This document shows positions 34,961-43,530 of a DNA stretch of 64,000 nucleotides, piece by piece. Both the position numbers and the translations under genes were made by a program. Below the pieces are notes generated by a model. It did no database searches, had not been told where the DNA came from, and saw only the letters and a list, made by a program, of their open reading frames with translations. Within the stretch, counting starts at the first letter, position 1. Each line of letters opens with the position of its first letter. The DNA comes from Curtobacterium sp. MCBD17_032 (GTDB taxonomy: Bacteria; Actinomycetota; Actinomycetes; Actinomycetales; Microbacteriaceae): the NCBI RefSeq assembly GCF_003234855.1, contig NZ_QKTO01000003.1, positions 62,001 through 126,000 of the forward strand. Direction: 5' to 3'.

Positions 34961-35861
34961 AGCGCAGGTGGGTGACGTCCCCCACCGCGACGCCCCTGGG
35001 CACGCCGCTCCGGTCCCGGATCGTGATGCGCCCGTCGTCGTCGATGCCGGTGGCGTCGGCCTCGACCGACGAGCCGTCGGGCAGTTCGAGCCGCACCCGC
35101 TGTCCGACGGTGCCGCACACCGCGCGGACGTGCGCACGGACCGCGTCCGCGGCCGCGCCGCCGGCGGCGAGCCCGGAGACCGCTTCCTGGAGGCCCGTCC
35201 ACAGGTCCGCCAGGACCGCATCGGCCAGCGTCGTGGCCGGCTCGGTCACACCGGCGACGAGCAGGGAGGTCGCCGTCGGGGTGGGCAGGGCCTCCGCGGG
35301 GATCGTGGTGTTCACGCCGACGCCGACGACGACCGAGCCGTCCTCCGCCACCTGGCAGAGGACGCCGGACACCTTGCGGCCGTCGACGAGGACGTCGTTC
35401 GGCCACTTGACGAGGACCCGCTGCTCGGCCGGGTCCGCCCGGACCTGCGGCTCCGCGGCCCGGTGCTGCGCCCCGTCCTCGTGCTGCGCTCCGTCCTGGA
35501 GCTGCGCCCCGTCCTGGTGCTGGTCCCCGTCCTGGCCGGCGAGCGCACGGACGACGGCGTCCCGGACCGCGGCGCCGGCCACCAGCGGCAACCACCCACG
35601 GTCACGGGGCTCGAGCGCGGCCCGGACGAGCACGCTCGCCGCGAGGGTCTCCCCCGCCGGCGCCACCCAGGAGCGGTCGAGACGGCCCCGTCCGGCGGTC
35701 TGGTCGAGCGTGACGACGACGCTGCCGTCGGGCAGGCCCGGTGCATCGCGGAGCAGGTCGGCGTTCGTCGACCCCGTCGTGCCGTGCGCCACGAACGTCC
35801 CTCCGGCGGCCTCGACGAGGGCGCGGGCGCGGGCGAACGAGGGGGCGACCGGTGTGGACAT
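34953..35861 (-). CDS. birA: Biotin-protein ligase, monofunctional, with a repetitive insert
   Basis: It attaches biotin to the carrier lysine of acyl-CoA carboxylase, encoded at 43531. The 302-residue catalytic protein lacks the N-terminal repressor HTH. It has GTTGSTNADLL (27-37), QTAGRGRLDRSW with the biotin-AMP-binding loop (54-65) and KWPNDVLVDGRKVSG (152-166). An unusual insertion (about 109-146) between conserved blocks is built of QDGAQ-like units, probably a disordered loop. The ATG has a TAGGTT -10 box 7 nt upstream, so it is likely leaderless. It is divergent from the carboxylase beta subunit. Confidence 0.92.
   Translation of the reverse strand: MSTPVAPSFARARALVEAAGGTFVAHGTTGSTNADLLRDAPGLPDGSVVVTLDQTAGRGRLDRSWVAPAGETLAASVLVRAALEPRDRGWLPLVAGAAVRDAVVRALAGQDGDQHQDGAQLQDGAQHEDGAQHRAAEPQVRADPAEQRVLVKWPNDVLVDGRKVSGVLCQVAEDGSVVVGVGVNTTIPAEALPTPTATSLLVAGVTEPATTLADAVLADLWTGLQEAVSGLAAGGAAADAVRAHVRAVCGTVGQRVRLELPDGSSVEADATGIDDDGRITIRDRSGVPRGVAVGDVTHLRYA
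35424..35537. repeat. Imperfect 18-bp repeats inside birA
   Basis: Imperfect repeats of an 18-bp unit encoding QDGAQ-like residues form a low-complexity insert of about 38 residues. The frame is kept, so it is tolerated by the protein. Confidence 0.7.
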
Positions 35862-35868
35862 GCACGCA

Positions 35869-35874
35869 AACCTA
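35869..35874 (-). promoter_or_regulatory. Leaderless-type -10 box (TAGGTT) of birA
   Basis: TAGGTT sits 7 nt before the birA ATG. It is back to back with the box at 35924-35929 that serves the carboxylase beta subunit. Confidence 0.5.
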
Positions 35875-35923
35875 CGGCGCGGAACCGTGGGGGTCCTCCA
35901 ACGGGTGCGGTCGGGACCGCCGG

Positions 35924-35929
35924 TAGGGT
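35924..35929 (+). promoter_or_regulatory. Leaderless-type -10 box (TAGGGT) of the acyl-CoA carboxylase operon
   Basis: TAGGGT is followed by 6 nt and then the GTG at 35936, the spacing expected for a leaderless mRNA. No ribosome binding site is needed or seen. Confidence 0.55.
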
Positions 35930-35935
35930 GAGCGG

Positions 35936-37531
35936 GTGACCACAGGAGACACCCCCGATCTCTCGACGACCGCCGGCCGTCTCGCCGACCTCCGCGACCG
36001 GTACCACGAAGCCGTGACCGCCGCAGGCGAGGCCGCGATCGCGAAGCAGCACGCCAAGGGCAAGATGACCGCCAGGGAGCGCATCGCGCAGCTCCTCGAC
36101 GAGAACTCCTTCGTCGAGCTCGACGAGTTCGTCCGCCACCGCACGGTCGCCTTCGGGATGGAGTCGAAGCGGCCGTACGGCGACGCGGTCGTCACCGGAC
36201 ACGGCACGATCCACGGCCGGCAGGTCGCGGTCTACGCGCAGGACTTCACCGTCTTCGGCGGCTCCCTCGGCGAGGTCGCCGGCGAGAAGATCGTCAAGGT
36301 CATGGAGCACGCGCTGAAGACCGGCGTGCCGATCATCGGCATCCTCGACTCCGGCGGCGCCCGGATCCAGGAGGGCGTGGTCGCGCTCGGCAAGTACGGC
36401 GAGATCTTCCGGCTCAACACCGCGGCGTCCGGGGTCATCCCGCAGATCTCCATCGTGATGGGCCCGGCCGCGGGCGGAGCGGTGTACTCCCCCGCGCTCA
36501 CCGACTTCGTCATCATGGTCGACAAGACGAGCCACATGTTCGTCACCGGCCCGGACGTCATCAAGACCGTCACCGGGGAGGACGTCGGCTTCGAGGAGCT
36601 CGGCGGCGCGCAGACGCACAACGCGGTCTCGGGCGTCGCCCACTACCTGGCCGAGGACGAGACCGACGCGCTCGACTACGCGCGGTCGCTCGTCGGGTTC
36701 CTGCCGGACAACAACCTGTCGGACCCGCCGTCGTACGACGTCGCGCCCGAGCTGGAGACGACGGACGCCGACCGCGAGCTCGACGTCGTCATCCCGGACT
36801 CGACGAACCAGCCGTACGACGTCTCGACGATCATCGAGCACGTCGTCGATGACGGCGAGTTCCTCGAGGTGCAGCCGCTCTTCGCGCCGAACATCATGAT
36901 CGGCTTCGGCCGTGTCGAGGGTCGCACCGTCGGCGTCATCGCGAACCAGCCCCAGGCGATGGCCGGCACGCTGAACATCGACGCCGGCGAGAAGGCCGCG
37001 CGCTTCGTCCGGTTCTGCGACGCGTTCGGCATCCCGATCCTCACCCTCGTCGACGTGCCCGGGTACCTGCCCGGAACCGACCAGGAGTGGACGGGTGTCA
37101 TCCGCCGTGGCGCGAAGCTCCTCTACGCCTACGCCGAGGCCACCGTCCCGCTCGTCACCGTCATCACGCGCAAGGCGTACGGCGGCGCGTACATCGTCAT
37201 GGGCTCGAAGCAGCTCGGCGCCGACATCAACCTCGCGTGGCCGACCGCCGAGATCGCCGTCATGGGCGGTCAGGGCGCGGTCAACATCCTCTACCGGAGC
37301 GAGATCAAGCGCGCCGAGGAGGCCGGCGAGGACGTCGCCGCCGTCCGGACGAAGCTCGCGAACGAGTACACCTACAACGTCGCCTCCCCGTACCTGGCGG
37401 CGGAACGCGGCGAGCTCGACGGCATCATCCAACCGCACGCCACCCGGGTGTCGGTCATCAAGGCGCTCCGTGCGCTGCGGGGCAAGCGGGCGAGCCTCCC
37501 GCCGAAGAAGCACGGGAACATCCCGCTGTGA
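35936..37531 (+). CDS. accD: Acyl-CoA carboxylase beta subunit (carboxyltransferase)
   Basis: The 531-residue carboxyltransferase transfers CO2 from carboxybiotin to acetyl-CoA and/or propionyl-CoA, making malonyl- or methylmalonyl-CoA. It has the crotonase-fold halves of the PccB/AccD5 family: [11 protein letters not shown] and [16 protein letters not shown] in the N-terminal half and [13 protein letters not shown] and [13 protein letters not shown] in the C-terminal half. The length is usual for actinobacterial AccD5-type proteins. GTG 35936 is the predicted leaderless start. It overlaps the epsilon subunit start (GTGA). BirA is divergent from it. Confidence 0.94.
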   Translation: MTTGDTPDLSTTAGRLADLRDRYHEAVTAAGEAAIAKQHAKGKMTARERIAQLLDENSFVELDEFVRHRTVAFGMESKRPYGDAVVTGHGTIHGRQVAVYAQDFTVFGGSLGEVAGEKIVKVMEHALKTGVPIIGILDSGGARIQEGVVALGKYGEIFRLNTAASGVIPQISIVMGPAAGGAVYSPALTDFVIMVDKTSHMFVTGPDVIKTVTGEDVGFEELGGAQTHNAVSGVAHYLAEDETDALDYARSLVGFLPDNNLSDPPSYDVAPELETTDADRELDVVIPDSTNQPYDVSTIIEHVVDDGEFLEVQPLFAPNIMIGFGRVEGRTVGVIANQPQAMAGTLNIDAGEKAARFVRFCDAFGIPILTLVDVPGYLPGTDQEWTGVIRRGAKLLYAYAEATVPLVTVITRKAYGGAYIVMGSKQLGADINLAWPTAEIAVMGGQGAVNILYRSEIKRAEEAGEDVAAVRTKLANEYTYNVASPYLAAERGELDGIIQPHATRVSVIKALRALRGKRASLPPKKHGNIPL

Positions 37532-37779
37532 CCCCGCGTCACGCTGCCGCCGTCCCGGTCGACGCACCCGCGTCGGTCGCGGACGTGCGCGTCGTCGCCG
37601 GCGACCCCGCGCCGGAGGAGCTCGCCGCCGTCATCGCGGTCCTGCAGCGCCAGGCCGACGAGGCCGCGGCCGCGGGTCGTGTGCGTACCGAGGACTCGCC
37701 GCGCTCGGGGTGGGACGCTGCTGCCCGCGGGATGCGCGTCCCGCTGCACCGTGGGACGTGGAGTCGGTCACTTCGCTGA
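37528..37779 (+). CDS. accE: Acyl-CoA carboxylase epsilon subunit
   Basis: This 83-residue protein has the features of the small actinobacterial carboxylase subunit that stabilises the alpha-beta complex: an acidic helix ([21 protein letters not shown]) and a conserved tryptophan-arginine tail ([19 protein letters not shown], about 60-78). Its GTG overlaps the beta-subunit TGA, as in the usual accD5-accE operon. The assignment rests on size, position and tail motif. Confidence 0.82.
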   Translation: MTPRHAAAVPVDAPASVADVRVVAGDPAPEELAAVIAVLQRQADEAAAAGRVRTEDSPRSGWDAAARGMRVPLHRGTWSRSLR

Positions 37780-37858
37780 CCCGGTTGTACCCCGGCGACG
37801 TCTGAGCGACAGCTGTCGTCCGCTTGCCCGTGTTGACCGTGCCGCAGCGGCGACCCAC

Positions 37859-37902
37859 CGTTCCGTCTCCCCTCGCTCGGGGGACGTCCAGGAGGCGGAA
37901 CG
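37859..37902. terminator. Hairpin downstream of the carboxylase operon
   Basis: Arms of 12 bp with one G-U pair (37859-37870 and 37891-37902) enclose a short inner stem. Its position 80 bp after accE suits termination. Confidence 0.5.
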
Positions 37903-38084
37903 ACCGGATCGCGCTGGATTGTCCCCCGAAATGACGACTGACGTCCCACGGCGGGGCGGGGCATCATTGTCTGTGTTCGGTGTTCTTCGATGAAGTGCAT
38001 CGACGGTCGGTGGCCGACTAGGGTACGAAGCCACTGCCGTGCGAGTCAGGGCGATATTCGGGTTGTCGCTCTGCCTCGGGTCGC

Positions 38085-38119
38085 GAACGGGCCGGTCGGT
38101 AGCTCCGACCGGCCCGTTC
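38085..38119. terminator. Perfect 15-bp hairpin after the kinase-like gene
   Basis: Arms 38085-38099 and 38105-38119 with a TAGCT loop. It lies 44 bp after the stop of the minus-strand signalling operon and can terminate it. Confidence 0.7.
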
Positions 38120-38163
38120 CCCGTTCCGCATCCGGACGCCCCGGCGTGGCGACGCGGGTGACC

Positions 38164-39237
38164 TCAGTCCGCCGAGCTGGCCGCCGGTGCCGCCGACCGT
38201 GGGATCGCCAACCAGAGCGCCACCGAGTCGTCGTCCTCGTCGTCGTCCTCGTCCGCCGCGCCCAGGGCCGCGGACTCGCTCTCCGCGGCGTCGAGACGGA
38301 GCCCCACCACGGTGACGGCCTCGTCGGCACCGTCCGGCACGGTCCGGACGATCACGTTGTCCGCCTGCTCCTCGTAGGCCCGCCGCAGCGCATCCGCGAG
38401 CTCGGCGTGCACGCGCGCGAGTTCGGTCGCCCCGAGGTCGTCCAGCCCGCCGTCGTCGTGCAGCTGCACCACGGCGCCGCGGCGACGGAGGCGCATCACC
38501 TCGCCGCGGACGTCCTCCGACAGCAGGGACCGACCGCGGATCTCGTCCCGGATCGCCTGCTCGAGGTGCAGGCTCTCCGCACGCTCGCCGGCGTCCAGGT
38601 CCCCGCAGGTGTCGATGATGCGCTGGAGCATCGGCAGCGCCATGCGGGTGGTCTGGCCGAGGCGCACCTGGCGCTCCGACACGTGGGCGTCCTGCGCCGC
38701 CTGCCAGTCCACGGTCTCCTGCTCGGCGCGGACGAAGTCCCGCGTGATGCGGTTGGCGTGGTTCATCGCGATCGAGAACCCGGTCGCGACCGACAACCAG
38801 ATGACGCTGCCGAGCGCGCCGAGCTCCCCGAGGGCACCGGGTCCGGCCCACGCCACCGAGTGCACCGTGCAGAACAGCACACCGGCCCAGGCGAACGGCC
38901 CCCGCTGGCGGACGGCGAGCACCACCATGAGCGTGCCGACCGCTGCGATCCACCACGTGGAGTAGGTGGGTGCCACGCTGAGGTCGACGACCGGCGCGCA
39001 GACCACCGGCATGACGAACGCGGTCGCGAGCGCGAAGCACGCGACCCACACCGGCAGCGCCGAGCCACGGACGAACAGCGCGAGTGCCGTCGCCGCGGCG
39101 TAGAGGACCATGCACGACACCACACGCGCGGCGTCGGCCCCGTCGGTGGGCAGCGTGGACGCGGCGAGCACCAGGTGGACGAGCGAGAACAACGCGGCGA
39201 GGCCGGTGGCGCTCCCGGCCGTGACGGTCGCCCTCAC
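38164..39237 (-). CDS. Membrane protein resembling a histidine kinase that lacks ATP-binding motifs
   Basis: This 357-residue protein has about six hydrophobic segments in its N-terminal 190 residues, then a helical linker (residues about 190-250) like a DHp region without a clear phosphoacceptor His. A C-terminal region shows VHAELADALRRAYEEQADNVIVRTVP where a sensor kinase would carry its N box, but the Asn and the DxGxG ATP-binding motifs are missing. An Asp/Glu-rich run follows. The GTG overlaps the TGA of the genuine kinase (GTGA). I infer a sensor or regulator of that kinase rather than an enzyme. Confidence 0.65.
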   Translation of the reverse strand: MRATVTAGSATGLAALFSLVHLVLAASTLPTDGADAARVVSCMVLYAAATALALFVRGSALPVWVACFALATAFVMPVVCAPVVDLSVAPTYSTWWIAAVGTLMVVLAVRQRGPFAWAGVLFCTVHSVAWAGPGALGELGALGSVIWLSVATGFSIAMNHANRITRDFVRAEQETVDWQAAQDAHVSERQVRLGQTTRMALPMLQRIIDTCGDLDAGERAESLHLEQAIRDEIRGRSLLSEDVRGEVMRLRRRGAVVQLHDDGGLDDLGATELARVHAELADALRRAYEEQADNVIVRTVPDGADEAVTVVGLRLDAAESESAALGAADEDDDEDDDSVALWLAIPRSAAPAASSAD

Positions 39238-40484
39238 CGGAGCCCCTCCGTCGACGCGTCCGGCTGCGGTGCCGGCCAGCGGAGCAGGATCCGCGTCCCC
39301 GCGCCCGGCGCGGACAGCACCTCGGCGAGGCCGTCCGCGGCCGCCATCCGCTCGACGATCGACCGCCGGACACCGAGTCGCGCGGCGGGGACGGTGCTCC
39401 GGTCGAAGCCGACGCCGTCGTCGGCGACCTCCACCCGGATGCCCGCGTCCGCGGTGTCGATCGTCACCCACCTGCGGACGTCGTCGCCGGCGTGCTGGAC
39501 GCTGTTCACCGCCGCCTGCAGCGCGGCGGACGCGAGGGCATCGGCGGCGGAGGTGGGGACGGCCGGCCCGTCCGACGACACACTGCGGACCTCGACGGGG
39601 GCAGCGAGCGTGGTGACCGACGTGACGATGCGGTCCCGGAGCACGGCGTACGGCACGACCGGGTCCTCCCCCGGGCCGTCCGCCGCCGCGGCCGCGAGGT
39701 GGTCGATCGCGTTGCGTGCCATCCGGGCCGCGAGCGTCTTCGCCTCGATCGTGTCCGCCCGGGCCGCGGACAGCAGGGTCGTGAGCACGCTGTCGTGCAC
39801 GATCGCGTCGACCTGGACGCGCTCGACCTCGGTGGCGTGCTCCCGGATCGCCCTCGAGTAGCGGCGCACCGCGGTCGCCTGGGCGACGTCCACGGCCGCG
39901 GCAGCCCGGCGCAGCACCACGATGAGCACGAGGGCCGCGATGCCGAGGACGCCGGTGTACACGCCGTCGAGCAGCGCGCGCTGCAGGCCGACCGCCCCAC
40001 CCGCCGGCGACAACCGCAGCACGATGTACACGAGCGGGACGAGGGCGTTGTAGACCGCCGCCCGCCAGGTCGCGAAGCTGAGGGACGCCGCGATCGTGCC
40101 GACGTTGCAGAGCCACCACGGCCACGGGATCTCCGCCGCGGTGAGCGGTTCACGGACGGTGAGCGGGAACGTCACCAGCGCGACGAGGAACAGCAGGGCG
40201 CAGAGGATCTGCGCCGGCTGCGCCCACCGCTGCGCGAACGCCGACGCGCCGACCGCCAGGAGCGACAGCCCGACCACGATCGTCGTCGCCGGTGCCCAGA
40301 ACGGGTCGAGCGACGGCAGCTGCTTGAAGAGCGACGGTGTGTTCACCGCGCCGAACCCGATCGCCGCGATCGCCATGAGGATCGTGAACGCGCGGTCCAG
40401 GGACGCCTGCGTGATCGTGGCACGCACGGACCGGGACGGGTCCGCCATGGCGGCGTTCGACGTGACGACCGCCTCGGCCGTCAC
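39234..40484 (-). CDS. Sensor histidine kinase with multiple transmembrane segments
   Basis: This 416-residue kinase has about six hydrophobic segments (residues 30-195), a DHp-like helix with IVHDSVLTTLLSA (His230 as probable phosphoacceptor), the N box ALQAAVNSVQHAG and the G box VEVADDGVGFD, closing with GAGTRILLRWP. This is the NarL/DesK-type architecture. The GTG at 40484 is 24 bp after the response regulator stop, giving the order regulator, kinase, kinase-like protein. Signal unknown; the polytopic sensor suggests a membrane-state or small-molecule cue. Confidence 0.88.
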   Translation of the reverse strand: MTAEAVVTSNAAMADPSRSVRATITQASLDRAFTILMAIAAIGFGAVNTPSLFKQLPSLDPFWAPATTIVVGLSLLAVGASAFAQRWAQPAQILCALLFLVALVTFPLTVREPLTAAEIPWPWWLCNVGTIAASLSFATWRAAVYNALVPLVYIVLRLSPAGGAVGLQRALLDGVYTGVLGIAALVLIVVLRRAAAAVDVAQATAVRRYSRAIREHATEVERVQVDAIVHDSVLTTLLSAARADTIEAKTLAARMARNAIDHLAAAAADGPGEDPVVPYAVLRDRIVTSVTTLAAPVEVRSVSSDGPAVPTSAADALASAALQAAVNSVQHAGDDVRRWVTIDTADAGIRVEVADDGVGFDRSTVPAARLGVRRSIVERMAAADGLAEVLSAPGAGTRILLRWPAPQPDASTEGLR

Positions 40485-40508
40485 GAGGACCGCCGGGCGC
40501 AGACGTCG

Positions 40509-41234
40509 TCAGCGACCATCGCCGTCGGGGTCGATGCCGGAGTCGAGCCCCGGCAGGATCCCGTCCTCCACCGCACGACGGAGCAGGTCGACCTTGGTCG
40601 GAGCCGGACGCCCGACCTCGACGTACTTCACGCGGATGCGGTCGAGGTACTCCCGCGCCGTCGAGTACCCGATGCCGAGCTGCTGGGCCGCGAGCTTGAG
40701 CGGCAGCCCCGATGCGTACAGGTGCAGGATCTCGCGCTCCCGCCGGCCGAGCTGCGCCTTCGCGAAGTCCCGGTCGGCGTCGATCGCGCTCGCCCACTCG
40801 AGGTTGTTGAGGACGTCCCCACGCGCGACCGTCGCCACGGCGGCCATCACGGTCTTCGTCGCGGAGGACTTCGGGATGACGCCGGCGGCCCCTGCCGCCA
40901 GTGCCTCACGGACGTTCGCCACGCGGTCGGCGATGCTGTGCACGAGGACGGCCGAGCCGGTGCCCTGCACGCCCTTGACGTTCTCGGTGACCGTCGATCC
41001 GTCGCCGAGCGACAGGTCGAGGACGACGACGTCGACCTCGCGCCCGCCGAGCTGCGCGATGTACTCCGGGACGCTCGCGGCGGTGAGGACCACCTCGAAC
41101 CCCTCGTTCTGGCACGCGGCCTGGATGCCCAGTCGGACCGACTCGTGGTCGTCCACGACGGCGACCCGGACCGGTCGTGTCCCCGGACCGGCAGTCCCTG
41201 TCGTGCCGGTCGATGTGCTGGTGGTGTCTCCCAC
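40509..41234 (-). CDS. Response regulator, NarL/FixJ (LuxR-type HTH) family
   Basis: This 241-residue DNA-binding regulator has a receiver domain (about 22-140: VAVVDDHESVR, phosphoacceptor D73 in VVLDLSLGDGS, and PKSSATK near the conserved lysine) and a C-terminal LuxR-type HTH (LGRREREILHLYASGLPLKLAAQ, then GYSTAREYLDRIR). The first 20 residues are a Thr-rich tail. GTG 41234 has AGAGG 5 nt upstream and gives a compact receiver; a longer in-frame extension upstream has no receiver-like content. It is the first gene of the operon. Confidence 0.9.
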   Translation of the reverse strand: MGDTTSTSTGTTGTAGPGTRPVRVAVVDDHESVRLGIQAACQNEGFEVVLTAASVPEYIAQLGGREVDVVVLDLSLGDGSTVTENVKGVQGTGSAVLVHSIADRVANVREALAAGAAGVIPKSSATKTVMAAVATVARGDVLNNLEWASAIDADRDFAKAQLGRREREILHLYASGLPLKLAAQQLGIGYSTAREYLDRIRVKYVEVGRPAPTKVDLLRRAVEDGILPGLDSGIDPDGDGR

Positions 41235-41293
41235 GGTTGCCTCTCGTTGTGACGACGCACCGGGCCCTGATCCCGACGGCCGTCCAGACACCA

Positions 41294-41299
41294 AGGATA
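41294..41299 (-). promoter_or_regulatory. Candidate -10 box (TATCCT) of the two-component operon
   Basis: TATCCT on the minus strand is 59 bp before the regulator GTG. No -35 can be assigned with confidence. Confidence 0.4.
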
Positions 41300-41361
41300 C
41301 CCAGGTCAGCATCAGCTTCGTACCCCGCGACGGATGTGTCGGACGCGGCCCGCGGACCGGG

Positions 41362-42621
41362 TCAGCCGACCGGCACCAGGCGCGCCACGGCCTCCAGGTG
41401 GTGGGTGTGCGGGAAGAGGTCGAAGGCGCGCAGGGCCTCCAGTCGGTAGCCGAGGTCCGCGAAGGTCGCGACGTCCCGCGCCAGCGCGACCGGGTCGCAG
41501 GCGACGTAGACGACCTGGGCCGGCTGCAGCGCCGCGACGGACACCACGACGTCGCGGCCGGCACCGGCCCGGGGCGGGTCGAGCACCACGGTGCCGGCGC
41601 GGAACCGCTCACGTTCCGGACGCGACGCGGTCTCCACCGTGCGGGCCAGCCAGCGGTCGACCCGACCGGTCTCGGCACGCGCGCCGATCCACTCGGCGAG
41701 GTTCTCCTGCGCGTGCTCGGTCGCCCGCGTGGCGCTCTCGACACTGGTGACCCGGGCCCGCGGACCGGCGAGGTCGGCGAGCGCGGCGGCGAGGAGACCG
41801 ACCCCGCCGTACAGGTCGAGGTGCTGGCCCTCCGGGTCGAGGCGCGCGGGGTCCACCAGGTCGTGGACGGCAGCGGTGAGGACAGCGGGTGCCGCCCGGT
41901 GCACCTGCCAGAAGCCGGTGTCGTCCACCGCGAAGGTCCGGTCCCCGACGACCTCGTGCACGACCGTCGGACGCTGGGCGTCGATGACGAGTCGGGCGCC
42001 CTCGGCGGCGCTCGGGCTGAGGACGTCGACGACCTCGGCGCCCGGCATCGAGCCGCGGGCGATCGGGGCGGACCCCTGCACGACCGCGGTCGCCAGCGGC
42101 AACGAGGTGACCGGGACGACGGTGTGGGAGCGGGCGGCGAAGGGGCCGGGCGTGCCGTCGCCGTCGACGTGCAGGCGGATGCGGGTGCGCCACCCGAGGC
42201 CGTCCGCCTCGACGTCGCCGGGCGCCGGTTCCACGACGACCGGGGCGCCGAGCATCTCGTCGAGGTCGACGCGGCCGAACCGCGCGAACGAGTCGACCAG
42301 GACGTCCCGCTTCAGCGTCCGCTGGTGCGCCAGGGCGATGTGCCCGAACTCGGCGCCGCCCGGGCGGACGGCGGGGTCACGGTCCAGGGCGGCCTCGGCC
42401 CAGACGTGGTCGACGCGGTGCTCGCTCGGCCGGAGGACCTCGACCGTGTCGGCGCGCCAGAAGGACTTCTTCCGGTCCTCGGTCACACGGGCGACGACCC
42501 GCTCCCCGGGGACCGCGTCCGAGACGAACACCACGCGTCCCTCGTGCCGTGCCACCGAGATGCCGCCGTGGGCGATCCCGGTGACGTCGAGTTCGAGCAG
42601 TGTGCCGACGGATTCACCCAT
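41362..42621 (-). CDS. TrmA/RlmD-type RNA 5-methyluridine methyltransferase homolog
   Basis: This 419-residue protein has an N-terminal TRAM RNA-binding domain (about 1-65: LELDVTGIAHGGISVARHEG), an intermediate RNA-binding region and a C-terminal SAM methyltransferase domain with LDLYGGVGLLAAALADLAG, VVLDPPRAGAGRDVV and the catalytic cysteine in VYVACDPVAL. The Fe-S cysteine cluster (CGGC-type) of bacterial RlmD and RumA is absent, since the corresponding stretch WAEAALDRDPAVRPGGAEF has no cysteine. The target RNA is therefore uncertain. The ATG at 42621 is 14 bp from the divergent Maf gene. Confidence 0.85.
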   Translation of the reverse strand: MGESVGTLLELDVTGIAHGGISVARHEGRVVFVSDAVPGERVVARVTEDRKKSFWRADTVEVLRPSEHRVDHVWAEAALDRDPAVRPGGAEFGHIALAHQRTLKRDVLVDSFARFGRVDLDEMLGAPVVVEPAPGDVEADGLGWRTRIRLHVDGDGTPGPFAARSHTVVPVTSLPLATAVVQGSAPIARGSMPGAEVVDVLSPSAAEGARLVIDAQRPTVVHEVVGDRTFAVDDTGFWQVHRAAPAVLTAAVHDLVDPARLDPEGQHLDLYGGVGLLAAALADLAGPRARVTSVESATRATEHAQENLAEWIGARAETGRVDRWLARTVETASRPERERFRAGTVVLDPPRAGAGRDVVVSVAALQPAQVVYVACDPVALARDVATFADLGYRLEALRAFDLFPHTHHLEAVARLVPVG

Positions 42622-42635
42622 GGTTCGATGTTCCC

Positions 42636-43451
42636 ATGCGTCTGTACCTCGCGAGCACCTCCCCGGCACGCCGTGCGCTCCTGGCGCAGTCCGGCATCGA
42701 ACCCGTGCTCGTCTCGCCCGGTGTCGACGAAGAGGCCGTGGGGGCCGCGGAGCGCGAGCGGCTCGGGCGTGACCTCACCGGACCGGAGCTCGTCGCGCTG
42801 CTCGCGGTCGCCAAGGCCACCGCGGTCGCGGACGGCTCGGTGGCGGTCGACGACGGCGCGCCGCTCGACGGCGTCGTCTTCGGCGGGGACTCGGCGTTCG
42901 AGGTGGACGGGCGGCTCTACGGCAAGCCGCACGACCCGGACGTCGCCCGGGAGCGGTGGCGGCAGATGCTCGCCGCCGGCGGCGGCACCCTCTGGAGCGG
43001 TCACTGCGTCATCGACCGTCGGGTCGGGACAGGGCCCGCCACGTCGGGGCCGGGAGGCCCGGGGCGGGCCGGTGCGGAGCCTCCCGTCCGGCAGACCCCG
43101 CCGGACCGGACCGGGGCGGGCACCTCCGCGACGACCGACGCGGCGCCGTCGCTGGGCGCGGTCGCGCCCGGCGGCTCCGCGCTCGTCGTCGACGGCGACC
43201 GGGTCGTCGCGGTCGACAGCGCGGTCCTCACGTTCGCCGACGACATGACGACGGCGGAGATCGACGCGTACGTCGCGACCGGCGAGCCCCTCGAGGTGGC
43301 CGGGGCGTTCACGATCGACGGCCGTGCCGCCGCCTACATCACCCGCATCGACGGGACGCCGTCGGCCGTCGTCGGCCTGTCGCTCCCGGTGCTCCGGTCG
43401 ATGCTCCTGCGCGGCTTCGGCATCGCCTGGCACGACCTGTGGACACTGTAG
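42636..43451 (+). CDS. maf: Maf-family nucleoside triphosphate pyrophosphatase with an internal insertion
   Basis: Maf enzymes hydrolyse non-canonical or excess NTPs and dNTPs to the monophosphate. This 271-residue protein has LYLASTSPARRALL (3-16), the catalytic FGGDSAFEVDGRLYGKP (82-98) and later TADD-like and AYVATGEPLEVAGAF motifs. Between SGHCVI and FADDMTT lies an insertion of about 55 residues (130-185), Gly/Pro/Thr-rich and in frame, which makes it longer than the usual 200. The ATG is 14 bp from the divergent methyltransferase gene. Confidence 0.85.
   Translation: MRLYLASTSPARRALLAQSGIEPVLVSPGVDEEAVGAAERERLGRDLTGPELVALLAVAKATAVADGSVAVDDGAPLDGVVFGGDSAFEVDGRLYGKPHDPDVARERWRQMLAAGGGTLWSGHCVIDRRVGTGPATSGPGGPGRAGAEPPVRQTPPDRTGAGTSATTDAAPSLGAVAPGGSALVVDGDRVVAVDSAVLTFADDMTTAEIDAYVATGEPLEVAGAFTIDGRAAAYITRIDGTPSAVVGLSLPVLRSMLLRGFGIAWHDLWTL
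43051..43086. repeat. Palindromic element inside maf
   Basis: 8-bp arms CGGGAGGC (43051-43058) and GCCTCCCG (43079-43086) lie inside the in-frame insertion. The core matches that of the intergenic palindromes at 4364, 29936 and 51134, so a terminator-like element may have been captured by this gene. Confidence 0.55.
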
Positions 43452-43516
43452 ACATCCGCCTGCTTCCCGCGGGGTTTCTTGTGGATGCCGGTCAAAACAC
43501 GACCTCGGCACACGAA

Positions 43517-43522
43517 TACGCT
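43517..43522 (+). promoter_or_regulatory. Candidate -10 box (TACGCT) of the carboxylase alpha gene
   Basis: TACGCT is 8 nt before the ATG at 43531, so the transcript would have little or no leader. Confidence 0.45.
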
Positions 43523-43530
43523 GATGTTCC

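Larger units (their letters stand above)
37780..38163. other. Gene-free interval of 384 bp with two hairpins and a possible short transcript
   Basis: No convincing gene is seen. It holds an imperfect hairpin at 37859-37902, a perfect one at 38085-38119, and a TAGGGT box at 38019-38024 on the plus strand. A plus-strand RNA of about 90 nt from near 38031 to the hairpin end is possible. I found no tRNA-like cloverleaf or GGTTCGA T-loop. Confidence 0.5.

Noticed and set aside
37780-38163. tRNA gene in the gene-free interval
   Set aside because: No cloverleaf, T-loop GGTTCGA or CCA-type end could be found on either strand.
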